Position numbers and translations under genes: made by a program
Source: Prostheceraeus crozeri
Lineage: Eukaryota; Platyhelminthes; Polycladida; Euryleptidae
NCBI GenBank assembly: GCA_907163375.1
Contig: CAJQUW010014352.1
Span: 186,001-250,000 of the forward strand
Reading direction: 5' to 3'
Length of the DNA stretch: 64,000 nt
Part shown: positions 26,701 through 34,612 of the stretch, piece after piece
Layout of the letters: each line of letters opens with the position of its first letter
How positions within the stretch are numbered: the stretch's first letter is position 1
Notes under the pieces: generated by a model
What the model saw: the letters and a program-made list of their open reading frames with translations, nothing else
Databases searched by the model: none
Told to the model about the DNA's origin: nothing

Positions 26701-28624
26701 AAGTTAATATCTGAGAATGAAGTATCAGAAAATGAATCCCTCGAATTGTCTGACTTATTAAATTGTGAACAAGTCACTACATATAAAAAGGATATGATGT
26801 ATTATTGTAATTCCTATCTTGAACATTTTGATTAAATCATAAGCAGTGTCAGATGTATTGATTGGTAGTTTTCTTACTTTCTGAATTTCTTCTACAATTC
26901 TGAATTATTTTCTAAAGCTTTCTGGAGAGAAAAATGTTTGTCAATTTATTGCCAAATTGATTCTAAAAGCTGAATTATTGATTCTAGCCTTATCTTGATT
27001 CTTATAAGGCTACTGAGACAAAATATTACAATTCGACTACCTGGCAATTTTAAGCACACTATTTCATCACAATTTCATTATCATACAAATTTATCAACGA
27101 TTATGAATGTCACACAGTTTGAAATTCATTTACATGGGTATTCCAAAGTGCGCTTGAGATTCTAAAATAGCAAACCCACGATTCAGTAAATTTGAGAGCT
27201 ATGAAAATCATGGAATATTAGCACCGTTGTATTACTTCATGCGCAAGCAATTAGTATCAATGACAATCAATTTTGTTGTCATTAAGTGAAATTCATAAAT
27301 TGGAATATTGGTTGTGTAAATGTTGAAAATAGCTATCCATTCCATTAATCAGGACGTCGGGTGCAGAGGTGTAATGCATAAATAGAATGTGTTACTTAAA
27401 TTCCATTTTAGGGCAAAACTGATTCAGTTATAGAATAACTTTTATAATTGCAATTTATGATTCGATATATTTATTCAAATTAGAAAAGTCATATACCATT
27501 TTGAAGCTAATGCGCTCAACATCACATTAGATATCCTTCAATATTGCGCTTAAATATTCAATCTAGCATCATCCCAAGCAAGGTCTCGACCTTGAGGAAT
27601 TTGCCATATTTTGGACATAACGCTAGGGTAGTGCTAGGCTAGCACTAGGATAGTTGCTATCTCTATTAATACGACAGCCTGGCGCTAGGTCTCAGACATA
27701 GTGCTACCCTAGCGCTACCATTTTGCTACCTTTATTAATACGGAAGTTGCTGCTAGGCTAGCACTAGGGTAGTGCTAGGCTAGTGCCATCTCTAATAATA
27801 CGGCCCCTAATCCCTTCTGGAATCGCATTGCTCAACAAGCTTCTCGAACAAGACCTCCAATCATCCCTCTTCACCAAACGCCTCGTAACCACCTCGAATC
27901 CCCACCTCTTCCAAGGATTCTCATCACCGACTCTCATAAGCCTCTCAAACTCACTTATCCATAGACTTTTCGCCACTTTTCTCATCTCACACAGACCAGC
28001 TTCTTTCGGTTCACTGCTCATCGTACCTCCAATCACTCTCGCTGCCACCAACTGCACCCTCTCAATCTTACTGCACAGCGTCGAGGACACCCACGAAGTC
28101 CACGCAGACGTGGCATACAAAACATGCTCCTTGTCAACGCAACTATGTTACCTCCATCCCCAGCCAACCAAAGAAACACCCTTCTGTGCTCGAGATGCCA
28201 AACTGATGTCATAAGTAACACCTAGGAAGCAGGAGAGTTTCTCCTTCCTCAACCAACTCCCTTTCGCCATCTCCCAATCCTTGACGTTTTTTAAAAGCAA
28301 CGTCACGGAACACTTGCGAAACTTTTGCGTATTCAAATTGAAGCTATTTACAGAATAATATTTGTGTGTTATCGGTGTCTTCTCATATTTTCAGGAAAAT
28401 TTTTGCTTCATGGAGCATTCTGGGAACACATTCAACATCGACTGGTGGAAAATATAAATCAGTCAGACAAATGTGTGATACGCCAATGGTACGTACTTCC
28501 TGAAGGAGCATCCAGGGAGCTCAAAGAATTTATACAAGCTGGTCTTACATATGATGCCGAGAAACGTCCAGCAGCCGATGAGTTATTGAATCATGCTTTC
28601 TGCAAAGAAAACCAATCAGAGTGA
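5467..28624 (+). CDS. STE/MAP3K-like protein kinase, three coding exons
   Basis: Exons 5467-5726, 5906-6248 and 28395-28624 join with consistent phases (0, then 1). If the ATG at 5481 is used, they encode a 272-residue protein that is almost only a kinase domain. Visible features are a glycine loop GKGGFGEV (10-17), ATP lysine K32 in AMKEL, helix-C E48, HRD at 121-123, DFG at 141-143, a PPE in place of APE, and a C-lobe ending RPAADELLNHAF. YMPGGS and the C-terminal end resemble MEKK/STE11 kinases, which phosphorylate MAP2Ks. The catalytic loop is HRDLHSGN, lacking the lysine usual in Ser/Thr kinases (HRDxK), so substrate class is uncertain. Exon 5467 starts in phase 1, so an upstream exon may add residues. 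The second intron is about 22 kb of transposons. Confidence 0.85.
5906..6248 (+). CDS. Kinase exon b (catalytic loop to helix F)
   Basis: The acceptor CCGCAG ends at 5905. The donor ACAG|GTGAGA follows 6248, phase 1. It encodes GSLMAAIKKKERF, the HRDLHSGN catalytic loop, LTDFGLS, IPPEV and SSDIWSVTCCVIHMATG. All motifs are in order. Confidence 0.9.
6249..7013. other. Start of the 22-kb kinase intron
   Basis: No gene seen. A 22-bp motif occurs twice in direct orientation with one mismatch (6376-6397 and 6552-6573; core GTTGGGTCAATTGAC). The first copy is preceded by TTAACGCTAG, which resembles a piggyBac-type end (TTAA plus a C-rich start), but no matching opposite end was found. Confidence 0.45.
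7022..8080. mobile_element. Non-autonomous hAT-type element
   Basis: A 1,059-bp element flanked by a perfect 8-bp duplication TGAAGAAA (7014-7021 and 8081-8088). The ends are imperfect inverted repeats, CACGGGCGCAGCCA on the left and CAGGGGCGTAGCCA read inward from the right, each followed within a few bases by a run of Gs. No transposase is encoded. An 8-bp duplication plus CAxGGGCG ends fits hAT. Confidence 0.85.
8089..8630. other. Intronic spacer with probable 5' part of a mariner copy
   Basis: No gene recognised. The right part is presumably the 5' untranslated part of the mariner-like element, but no inverted terminal repeat could be paired. Confidence 0.35.
8631..9562 (+). pseudogene. 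mariner-like transposase (DD36-37D spacing), broken
   Basis: The ATG at 8631 starts MSRIELHDRILIVELYYENG, the first helix-turn-helix, interrupted by an in-frame TGA near 8715. The frame continues through GSVADLPKSGRPRV (AT-hook-like linker), ILWTDEAHFHL (first Asp), QQDGAPPHTS (second Asp) and WPPRSPD (third Asp), with 36 residues between the last two. That spacing suggests a maT/DD37D-type relative of mariner. After SPD the sequence jumps back: 9505-9562 duplicates 9389-9446, so the C-terminus is lost. Neither terminal repeat is recognisable. It is a dead copy inside the kinase intron. Confidence 0.85.
9630..11512 (+). mobile_element. Virus-like (Polinton/adintovirus-type) fossil fragment
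   Basis: A decayed block with at least two recognisable gene remnants on the + strand. At about 10690-10880 is a dUTPase-like stretch with LDMYAAE and IAPRSG, matching dUTPase motifs. At 11198-11509 is a remnant of a small protein starting MSFYRYLPSN, followed by a PNN and WEVAVTNIIY pattern seen in proteins of Polinton/adintovirus-like elements. Other open frames at 10150-10420 are not recognised. The copy is old and broken in many places, and no terminal repeats were found for this block. It may belong to the same lineage as the fossil at 18036-22846. Confidence 0.55.
11898..12297 (+). pseudogene. LINE ORF1 (coiled-coil protein), broken
   Basis: Begins MTSPARRVNTRTTRSNSATG, a basic start, then a helical stretch (ITAAITAAKDEILASLQ). 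After a frameshift near 12040 it continues LTAQVIKMEVGMANLHSITA and DHEGKISNIQKQL, a heptad-like coiled coil typical of LINE ORF1 nucleic-acid-binding proteins. It ends at a TGA near 12297. No zinc knuckles are visible. Confidence 0.6.
12487..15210 (+). pseudogene. LINE ORF2: APE endonuclease and reverse transcriptase, broken
   Basis: Endonuclease motifs in order: ASETWF near 12765 (catalytic Glu), a CGDLD block near 13095 (the GDFN motif), LDYML near 13190 and PHKALL near 13270 (the SDHxx motif). Reverse-transcriptase motifs: SYDLSKAFDRL near 14275, SGIPQGSVIGPFIFS near 14445 and YADD near 14540. The thumb includes RSILEYPSPLFVGL near 14890. At least four stops or frameshifts separate these pieces, for example around 12937, 13377 and 14120. 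Motif spacing is normal, so the copy decayed after insertion. CR1 versus Jockey clade is not resolved. Confidence 0.82.
15466..17517. other. Intronic AT-rich DNA, nothing recognised
   Basis: About 2 kb with no credible open frames on either strand. The only local oddity is a doubled ACTAGAGGGTAA near 16880-16915. Confidence 0.4.
17518..18030 (-). mobile_element. LINE 3'-end fragment
   Basis: Minus-strand frames contain QLRSGRSLELGAYRKMI, matching the C-terminal region of LINE ORF2 proteins (QLRxGxxxLxxYxxxI), followed by a broken Cys-containing tail. The fragment abuts the inverted repeat of the virus-like fossil at 18036. Clade not resolved. Confidence 0.5.
18036..18190 (+). repeat. Left terminal inverted repeat of the Polinton-like fossil
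   Basis: Reverse-complement partner of 22690-22846. Shared blocks include GCTAGAATTCCT at the outer end, GCGCTTTGCCGACAGT, and TGCCTCGGCAAATAA near the inner end. Confidence 0.85.
18390..18969 (-). pseudogene. Deoxynucleoside-kinase-like fossil gene
   Basis: The minus-strand start, ending at 18969, has a signal-less N-terminus with SINIEGNIGTGKTTL, a P-loop of the deoxynucleoside kinase/thymidine kinase type (EGNIGxGKST). Such kinases supply dNTPs and occur in large DNA viruses and some virus-like elements. The rest of the gene is degraded. Part of the fossil at 18036-22846. Confidence 0.55.
19031..20395 (-). mobile_element. Tc1-like transposon inside the Polinton-like fossil
   Basis: A 1,365-bp element with short imperfect inverted ends starting CTCATTGACA and ending TGTCAATGAG, flanked by the TA duplication of the Tc1/mariner superfamily (19029-19030, 20396-20397). 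It encodes a broken transposase on the minus strand. It inserted into the virus-like fossil and so is younger than it. Confidence 0.88.
19181..20170 (-). pseudogene. Tc1 transposase, frameshifted and lacking the catalytic Glu
   Basis: Starts MAHDQFTRGMAIGMIRCGRS at 20170 (paired-type helix-turn-helix). It continues through REARIQSRRPV (GRPR-like region), WTDESRFTLDFNDGRV (first Asp), YGGGSVMLWGGI and SDSARPHRSS (second Asp). The third catalytic position, normally the Glu of PIEHVWDELGRR, reads LIKQVWDELGRR, with Lys in its place. At least two frameshifts (near 19760 and 19500) and a stop near 20070 separate the pieces. Size and motif order are normal for a Tc1 DD34E transposase. Confidence 0.88.
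20439..20969 (+). pseudogene. Fossil gene, possibly N-terminal region of a PolB-type polymerase
   Basis: A 176-codon open stretch in the virus-like fossil. A middle pattern of GIKVRLAAQCEYERL, then a later YGSEVMLQLAAQDFCDRHM, then IKHIHIQI resembles the region ahead of the exonuclease domain in Polinton protein-primed polymerases. No exonuclease or palm motifs are seen; that part is absent. The assignment is tentative. Confidence 0.35.
21540..22171 (-). pseudogene. Unassigned remnants in the virus-like fossil
   Basis: Minus-strand open stretches include DHQEIFTVEAFAAESF, FRNRCRTSEF-like (read WRNRCRTSEFLSRVFGYTRK) and a Pro-rich tail. The composition looks like a virus-like element gene. 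I cannot name it with confidence. Confidence 0.3.
22690..22846 (-). repeat. Right terminal inverted repeat of the Polinton-like fossil
   Basis: Inverted partner of 18036-18190, with many substitutions and small length differences. Confidence 0.85.
23005..24150 (-). mobile_element. Tc1-like transposon, second family, 5' end missing
   Basis: The 3' end at 23005 begins CAGTCCCGAACAAAAGTTTA after a TA at 23003-23004, a Tc1-type terminal repeat. The minus-strand transposase runs to about 24100. The opposite terminal repeat is absent; the sequence passes straight into the 59-bp minisatellite near 24150. Confidence 0.8.
23091..24100 (-). pseudogene. Tc1-like DD34E transposase, frameshifted
   Basis: The N-terminal part reads KNCGKTARLIASILNISKTA near 24100-24050 (helix-turn-helix). 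After a frame change it continues MDKKRTGRPRKTSRHDDRII (GRPR motif), SRRLTKDFGLRSFRPARKP and a WSDESA motif in a shifted frame near 23710. Then come SVIVWSCLSSQGRS, FMQDGAPCHRRR (second Asp) and SPDFNPLENAWCIVKNKV (catalytic Glu). All three catalytic residues survive but lie in different frames. It differs from the Tc1 copy at 19031 in both termini and protein. Confidence 0.87.
24150..24724. repeat. 59-bp minisatellite, about 10 copies
   Basis: The unit has starts at 24362, 24421 and 24480 (59-bp spacing) and contains CATGTCCACCACGTTCTATT and CTCTGGCCGTTCTG. Copies differ by a few substitutions and one short deletion near 24270. Long open frames across it arise from the repeat and are not genes. 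Confidence 0.95.
24780..28338 (-). mobile_element. LINE fragment split by an inverted-repeat element
   Basis: Minus-strand pieces at 27808-28338 and 24780-25040 belong to one non-LTR retrotransposon. The upstream piece carries RKCSVTLLLKNVKDWEMAKG (RT palm/thumb), SKIERVQLVAARVIGG and LLSNAIPEGI. Across the inserted element the frame resumes as RMRVVQGERAWRLWNGWW on the other side. It is 5'-truncated, with in-frame breaks near 28140. Its 5' edge lies only about 55 bp from the kinase exon acceptor at 28394. Clade not resolved. Confidence 0.7.
25041..27807. mobile_element. 2.8-kb non-autonomous inverted-repeat element
   Basis: The ends are GGGGCCGTATTAATAGAG on the left and GGGGCCGTATTATTAGAG read inward from the right. 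Subterminal regions (25060-25150, 27615-27800) are packed with CTAGCGCTAG/GCTAGCACTAG-type modules and internal copies of the GTATTAATA end motif. No transposase is visible. The interior has an imperfect direct duplication (about 25270-25900 versus 26205-26440). It inserted into a LINE. A target duplication longer than 1 bp could not be confirmed. GGGCCGTATT ends are common in invertebrate MITEs, but the superfamily is not assigned. Confidence 0.75.
28395..28624 (+). CDS. Kinase terminal exon c (C-lobe)
   Basis: The acceptor TATTTTCAG ends at 28394. Phase 1 entry completes a Gly codon and gives MATGKFLLHG across the junction. The exon encodes ASRELKEFIQAGLTYDAEKR and then PAADELLNHAF, the standard C-lobe end with its RP motif, followed by a TGA at 28622-28624. 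The match to exon b in phase and kinase position makes this the true partner despite the 22-kb gap. Confidence 0.88.
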
Positions 28625-31600
28625 CAGTTCTCATACAATTCGATTTAGCCCGCTGGGGAGTTGCTGTATCGCTAGTTCATCATGATCGCTGCTGTTTTGA
28701 AGTCTTCTGGAACCTATTGCTGCCACTGCATTTCTTTTGCAATATCGCCCGGTCTTTCAATTGCATTTAAACGAACTTAAAAATGAAATTTGATTATTCA
28801 ACCGATTTCATTTGTGACTTTTATTTTTCGTGTACATGAATTGACGCAGATATCAATTTGTCTTCCAATGCTATTAGAACTCGATTGAGACATTTTCATG
28901 GACAGCGTGACCTAAATGTACAAAAAATGAAGTAAAACTATTTCGTTGTTGAACCATCTGACCTGAAATTTTGTGGGAACCTCCATAATCATGGAATGAT
29001 GATTTTCATACTTCACATCAACTGACGCAAATATTAGTCTGTCATAGAATTGTCATGCTTTCAGACCCCACAGACCTCTTGTTATTCATAATTTCTTTTT
29101 TGGTTAAAATGTCCTATTTTACTATTTTTTGCGGAATTTGCAGTTCTTAGCCTGGTTGGTGCCGAGTGAAAGATCAACGCGTGTGCTAAGACATCGTCGG
29201 TGAATCAGCAAAAGGCCTTATGTGCAAAATATCCATTTTTCAGGAGAACGTTATTTCTATTTTTATAAAGAGATGAACAATATTGAAAGTTGAGATAGGC
29301 AAGTGCTCTCATTTAACATTGTCATTAAAAATTGCCACCGAGTTGTTTTACTGCAAATTCCCGCATACACTTCTGAAGGACCCGTCTGCACATAGGGCCT
29401 TTTGCAATTAGACCGATTTACTGTTTTTTCGTAGGAAGTTCATGGAAATGTAAATTTAGTATTTTTCTGAAACCTCTCAGCAAGGTGAATTCAAAAGTCA
29501 ATGTTTCCACATAATCCGGTATACATGAATTGGTAAACAACATGCACATCTTCATGTAAAAATTGATGTGCATTTATACAAGTTCTTGATGCGAGAGGAC
29601 TCTGTGAAAGGCAAATATACATCATTAGAAAAGCATTGATGGCGAAACCATATATACCGTTTGTTTCAATCAGACGTGATGAATGCAAATGGATAGAAAA
29701 CATTGTACATGCATATCAAGCTGTACATTTTAAAGAAATTTCACTCTATAATGCACTCTATTTAAACAATGCTTATATAGAACGAAGTAAATATCATTTT
29801 TAGGCATTTTGTCATCTAATTTTTTTTGTTGCTAATTTTTACAAGAAACAGTACCACTGTCATGTCTTACTCGTACATATTGAGCGGCGATAGTCATCGC
29901 AAAATGTATAAACTTTTGTATTTAGTTTTCTTATTACCAAGAAGACCTTGATTGTAACTTAAGTTTTGTTTTTGGACGGCCTTAAGTAGTGTCAATTACT
30001 AAGTATTTACTCAGTTGCTCCATTAGCTGTTTAGCTGTAGGCTTTGTTAGGGTATGTAGTTGGTAGTTAACCAAAATAGTCTGTTTCTTATGCTCTGAAA
30101 GTTGTGATATTCCAACACAAGTGATTTTCGTAATTTAGTGATACAAAATTACCGTTAAACAGTTGAACAAGAATAATTGATTATAACTGCAAGCAGCAGA
30201 CTACATGCATTTTTTAAACAGTGCTTAAGAGTGATGTACACTATGAAAATGCTCGTATATGCATGCCGATTGTGTAGTGCTGCAGTTTGAATAAAATCAT
30301 CTTAGACAGAAAATTCTATTTTACTGATTATAGAAAAAATGTGAAAATATGCGCTCAATATTGAAAGCGTGTAAATGCCAGCTGCTGCTATGTGTTAGCC
30401 ACTGAGTTTCATTCATAATAATTGCAGAAAACTTTTATGACAAACTTAAACTAAGAAAACGATTTTTGTAGCTTTTTGAAGTACAATATTCATTTTTTTA
30501 TTATTGCATCTGCTGGTAAAGTGTAAAATCCATTTATTAAGATGCAAATTATCATTCCATCGATAAATGCTTGTATATCCGAAGCTTGAATGCAAAATAT
30601 CGTTCCAGGATCCAAGTGCACCCGTGCATTCGAATTCGGCTCACTCAGTTCATCGCTCATTCAACTATTTTGTTCGTTCTCAGTTCGCCTGTTCATTTAA
30701 AAAAATGTTTCGCTCTGCCGTCTAGTTCGACTGAAACACTCAAGTCACTCACTTCCTTTTTGTTAACTTTCAAAGGCAGCAGCGTTGTGGGACTTGGCGC
30801 TCGTTGAACACATTGAAAATCAAAGAAGCTGTATTCTTCTTGATGTCTGTCATTCTTTCTTATAAGCCTACTTTCTCATTCTGTCAATTTTGAAACCAAC
30901 TGCACCCGATTTGCTTTTTGTCTCACAAATCGACTTCGACATACATAAAACTGCTACTGCAGGGAAGTAGTGATGAAAATTTTCCGGAATATACAACGGA
31001 AAATTATTGAAAAAATTGGAAAATTTTGGAAAATTTTGAAACTTTTACTTTTTTTGATTGGCCTTATAATTTGAGCGCTTCCACTGCCGAGCCAGCTACG
31101 TACCAATAAATTGGGTCTAAAACTCTTAATTTCATCATTATTAAGATTACTCGATCATATCAATGCGAGTTCCGTCCGCGGATTTTTGAACATTCCCTTT
31201 CCACCAGTGGCTTGTGCCATTTTGTTAGCATTTTTAATTATCACACAGACACCGTTTGGGATAACGTGAATCTTGCTTTACAATAGGGGTATAATTTCAT
31301 GTAGTGTGAAAGATCTGGAGCAAAAATAATGTACTTAATTTTGAAATTTGCTTATTAGCTTGAAAGTTAAGCTTTATTATGCAGCGTTGATCATAGTGAT
31401 GCAAATTCGCCATGTGTTGATGAACATGTGATAAGCACACAGTCCACGCAGCATTCTTGAGCGACCATATTGGAAGATTAAAGACTATAAACTCGTGAGA
31501 TATTTGGAAACTAAAGTTATCTGTGATGAGCAGAAGAATATCTATGATAGTTTCAAACTTCTGGCGCATTGTCCGATATCTTCGTTGAGCTGCAGGATAC
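28625..31600. other. Kinase 3' flank and intergenic DNA
   Basis: No gene recognised. The first strong AATAAA on the + strand after the kinase stop that I noted is at 30290-30295, which would give a 3' UTR of about 1.7 kb. Near 30985-31045 the motif GGAAAATT recurs several times. Confidence 0.4.
30290..30295 (+). promoter_or_regulatory. Possible poly(A) signal of the kinase gene
   Basis: Canonical AATAAA on the coding strand in AT-rich sequence. Weak without transcript data. Confidence 0.25.
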
Positions 31601-31815
31601 ACATCCTCCATTTCTAGTTCAGATGGTTCAGATAGCTCCAATTCGATTTCAGATCTGTCCAAATGAATTTCAGATATGATCCACGGGGATCTCCAGTTGA
31701 ATTAAAGATCTTTTCAAAGTTGAGCTTGCGACAGATATCTGAAATTCAGCTAGAGAAATCTGAAATCCATCTAATGTCTGAAATTCATTTAGAAAGATCT
31801 AAAATAGACATGGAA
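31600..31815. repeat. Head-to-head minisatellite (inverted arrays)
   Basis: Left of about 31680 the minus strand reads repeats of ATCTGAAATTCATTTGGA type. Right of about 31735 the plus strand reads the same unit several times (ATCTGAAATTCAGCTAGA, TCTGAAATTCATTTAGA). The two arms face each other around a 55-bp spacer. Translation gives SEIxLE repeats on both strands, which explains two overlapping opposite open frames. Confidence 0.65.
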
Positions 31816-32026
31816 AAGGTGCAGTTGGTACCAAAAGTTAACATACAGGGATGATAGAGATGTTTTCGGACTTTGAATATTACATAGTCTTTTCAAACGA
31901 CTATAATAAGTCTCCAAAACAAAGGAAAAAACGTCAATCACCAAAAAATAAATTCTGGAAAATTTTCCATTTGCATCACTACATGGAAGTCATCCTATTC
32001 CAAATCCCTGATTCCTGGAAAGATGG

Positions 32027-32462
32027 CACTAGGTGACATGCCACGCTCAATTACGCGAAATTACACATGACCCTAAACATCCGTGGTTATGTGTGATATT
32101 GCTGCAACATCTGTCGGCAGTCCTCCTATATATAGACTTTGCGTCTCATGTATCTGCATGTATCAGAGGCTAAACAATGTGATATGACCTCAATTTCATG
32201 CTCAGGGAAGACAGAACATGCTTAGCGGTTCGTCCGTGTATCAAGCGGCAACACAGACAACCGTAGACGACGCGCAAACTATAAGCGCTCGCCCGCGCGT
32301 ATTCATAAACATTCCCTACGTTTTAACAGCATCAGATCAAGTGATTTCTGACTCATAGTGCAGTGCGTATGTACGCCCGTAGAAGAATGGAATGTCCTTA
32401 ACCGCGGATGTTTGGGGTGTTCCGTAATTACGCGTGAATTACGCGTGGCATGTCACCTAGTG
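32027..32462. mobile_element. MITE with CACTAGGTGACATGCCACGC ends
   Basis: A 436-bp element whose first about 60 bp repeat inverted at the right end with some mismatches, both starting CACTAGGTGACATGCC. The flanking dinucleotide GG (32025-32026 and 32463-32464) may be the duplication. A CACTA start hints at the CMC (CACTA/Chapaev) group, but no protein supports this. Confidence 0.75.
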
Positions 32463-32859
32463 GGTATCCCTATGCTATTAAATTCATCAAGTAGTTGATT
32501 AGTCTATTTCCCAGAAGTACATAACTCGTAAATATTTCAAGGCTTAATAACTACTTGGAATTTTGCCACAACCTTGAATTTGGCAACCTGCAGAAATCGA
32601 GAGAAAGTTTTGAATTATTCCATAGAGCGCACGAGAATTCCTAAGCGGCGCTTCGCGCGTCTAAAATGACCTTAAAAATCTCTGCCTGGTATCTTTAACC
32701 CTTCCGTTACCAAGGTAAAAAAAATCCGTTATATACCAAGCGTGGTAACTAAGGTACCCCAGTGTTTTTCTCGGAAAAAAGATCTTATGTCCACAATTAA
32801 AAGTATTTAATTATTACTAATGCATGTCAGACACATTGAAACACTTTCATCGTTGCGAT

Positions 32860-34612
32860 GGTCCTTACATACTGGTGTTCAACAAGTGGAACACGTCACT
32901 TTTGTCTTCCTGTCTGCGGCACGTGGGCATCTCTGGCACCGCCTTGGTTGCTGCTGTGGCGTTGGTAATGCAGGTCGTATTGGAGGTCCGCATCCCATCA
33001 TACGCATTGCATCGATAGTTGCATGCCTTATGTAGGCCGCTGGTGTGGGTCGCTCGGCATTGAACGTTTGGTAGCACCAATTCGATGCTCATCTCTTACA
33101 GAAAAGTGGCACGCCGAGATCTGCAGGAATCTTTCCAGGTGGGATGTTTCGCTCTCCACAGGATGAAAGCATTTAGGGCCGCGATATCCAAAAGCTCCAT
33201 GAAGATCCGCATCGGCCACCTTCTGATCTGGCGACACAAGAACAGTATCGAGTCATCGCATCTTCTGTGTCAACCCCGCCTTTTGTAGCATTGTAATGCT
33301 CAATAATTCCTGGTTTTCCAGGGGAAGCAATGTCAGCACCGTGATGTTGAGTAGAAAGGAGGATAACACACTTGTTTGATTTGGGCACATACGAGAGCAA
33401 TGTTTCGTCCTTGGTAAATCCAAAGAAGCAAGTATTCGGTTGTCTGTTCTTGCTTGGTAGAAATTCGGAGGGAATATCAGCCTTGTTTGGTCGCAATGTA
33501 CCCGTGATAGTGATATTGGATTTCAACAAACTTTGGGCTGAGGGCAGCGAGGTGAAAAAATTGTCAGTTGTTGATCTTCTGCCAGATCCCAAGTAAGGTT
33601 TCACCAGGTCCATAACAACTCGTTGTCCTTGATTTGCCTCTTTCCTGTTGGCTCTCATTCCAGTGTAAACTTGCAAATTTGAAACATAGGCATTTTGAGA
33701 ATCGGCGCATATCAAAATCCTTATGCCGTAACGACTGCATATTGAAAGGCTGCATTCTGTCGCCACAATTGATTGATATGGAGCTTTCTGCCCTGTAGCC
33801 TTCCAGCTGCCAGGAGAATGCCCATATACGCACAAAGTTCGTGTATTGTCCAATCTGTCCATGATGTGTCGTCAGTGTCAGTTGCTGCATGTGCATAATT
33901 GTTTGTTTCTCGACATATAAGCTCCAATTTTTCCGTCGGAAAGAAGAATAGAAAGTGGTGTTTTATTGTCATCGCAGCTTTGCTAATGTCTGTTGGTCCA
34001 GGTGTAATATTCATGATATTATGGACGCGTCTCCGAGTATATTGTGACTCTGATGCGTGCCATATCCCAACAAACAAGCGGACTTCCGACGGAAGGTCGA
34101 CGGAAGTCCGCGGATCTTACGGACTAGAAACGGAATTCCGACGGAAATCCGCGGATTTTCTTTGTTTGTCGGGAAACCATCCCAGATCTAGCCACGTAGA
34201 TATCATTCTCGGGGACACTTTCATCATCTTCACTCTCCGAATCCTCTTCTTCCTCAACCAGCAATTCATCTTCATCATCCTCTTCGACATTATCCAATAC
34301 GTCAGAATCATACTCACCGGCAAATATTTCATCGTCATCTTCATCGCTATCGGAATCAGAATGGGCAAGTGAAGCGGCAATCACAGCAGGTTGCAAGCGC
34401 CTGCGTCTCATTTCAATCAATCCAAGAAGCTCGTCCGTTGAAAATGACGCAAAGCATTCTGTCTGTCTCATTTGACACGGCGTTGTGAGTCCTGTTACGA
34501 TATCGATCAATGAAGCAGGCGCTTCATGCCTTTGATTGTTCTTGCTCGAACACAAACACCCCAGCCCGTCAGCACGCTTGCACGGCTTCACACCATGCCT
34601 GCAACCAATCAA
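32860..34612 (-). pseudogene. piggyBac transposase, several frameshifts
   Basis: The N-terminal part (34612-34175) has an acidic low-complexity tract rich in Asp, Glu and Ser, typical of piggyBac. The middle (34077-33721) includes TDDTSWTDWTIHELCAYMGI and LAAGRLQGRK, the conserved start of the DDE_Tnp_1_7 domain. The catalytic part holds ILICADSQNAYVSNLQVYTG (first Asp), RRSTTDNFFTSLPSAQ (second Asp) and NATKGGVDTEDAMTRYC (third Asp). A Cys-rich tail follows on 33092-32865 (CNYRCNAYDG.. to CRRQ), the C-terminal zinc-binding domain. At least three frame changes and the foldback insertion break it. Confidence 0.88.
34066..34174. repeat. Foldback insertion inside piggyBac
   Basis: The outer arms CCCAACAAACAA and TTGTTTGTCGGG are inverted. 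The interior holds several TTCCGACGGAA and TCCGCGGAT palindromic modules. It lies between two transposase frames and has no counterpart in piggyBac proteins, so it is an inserted mini-element. Confidence 0.6.

Noticed and set aside
32820-33288. Plus-strand frames within piggyBac
   Set aside because: Opposite to the recognisable transposase; no domain.
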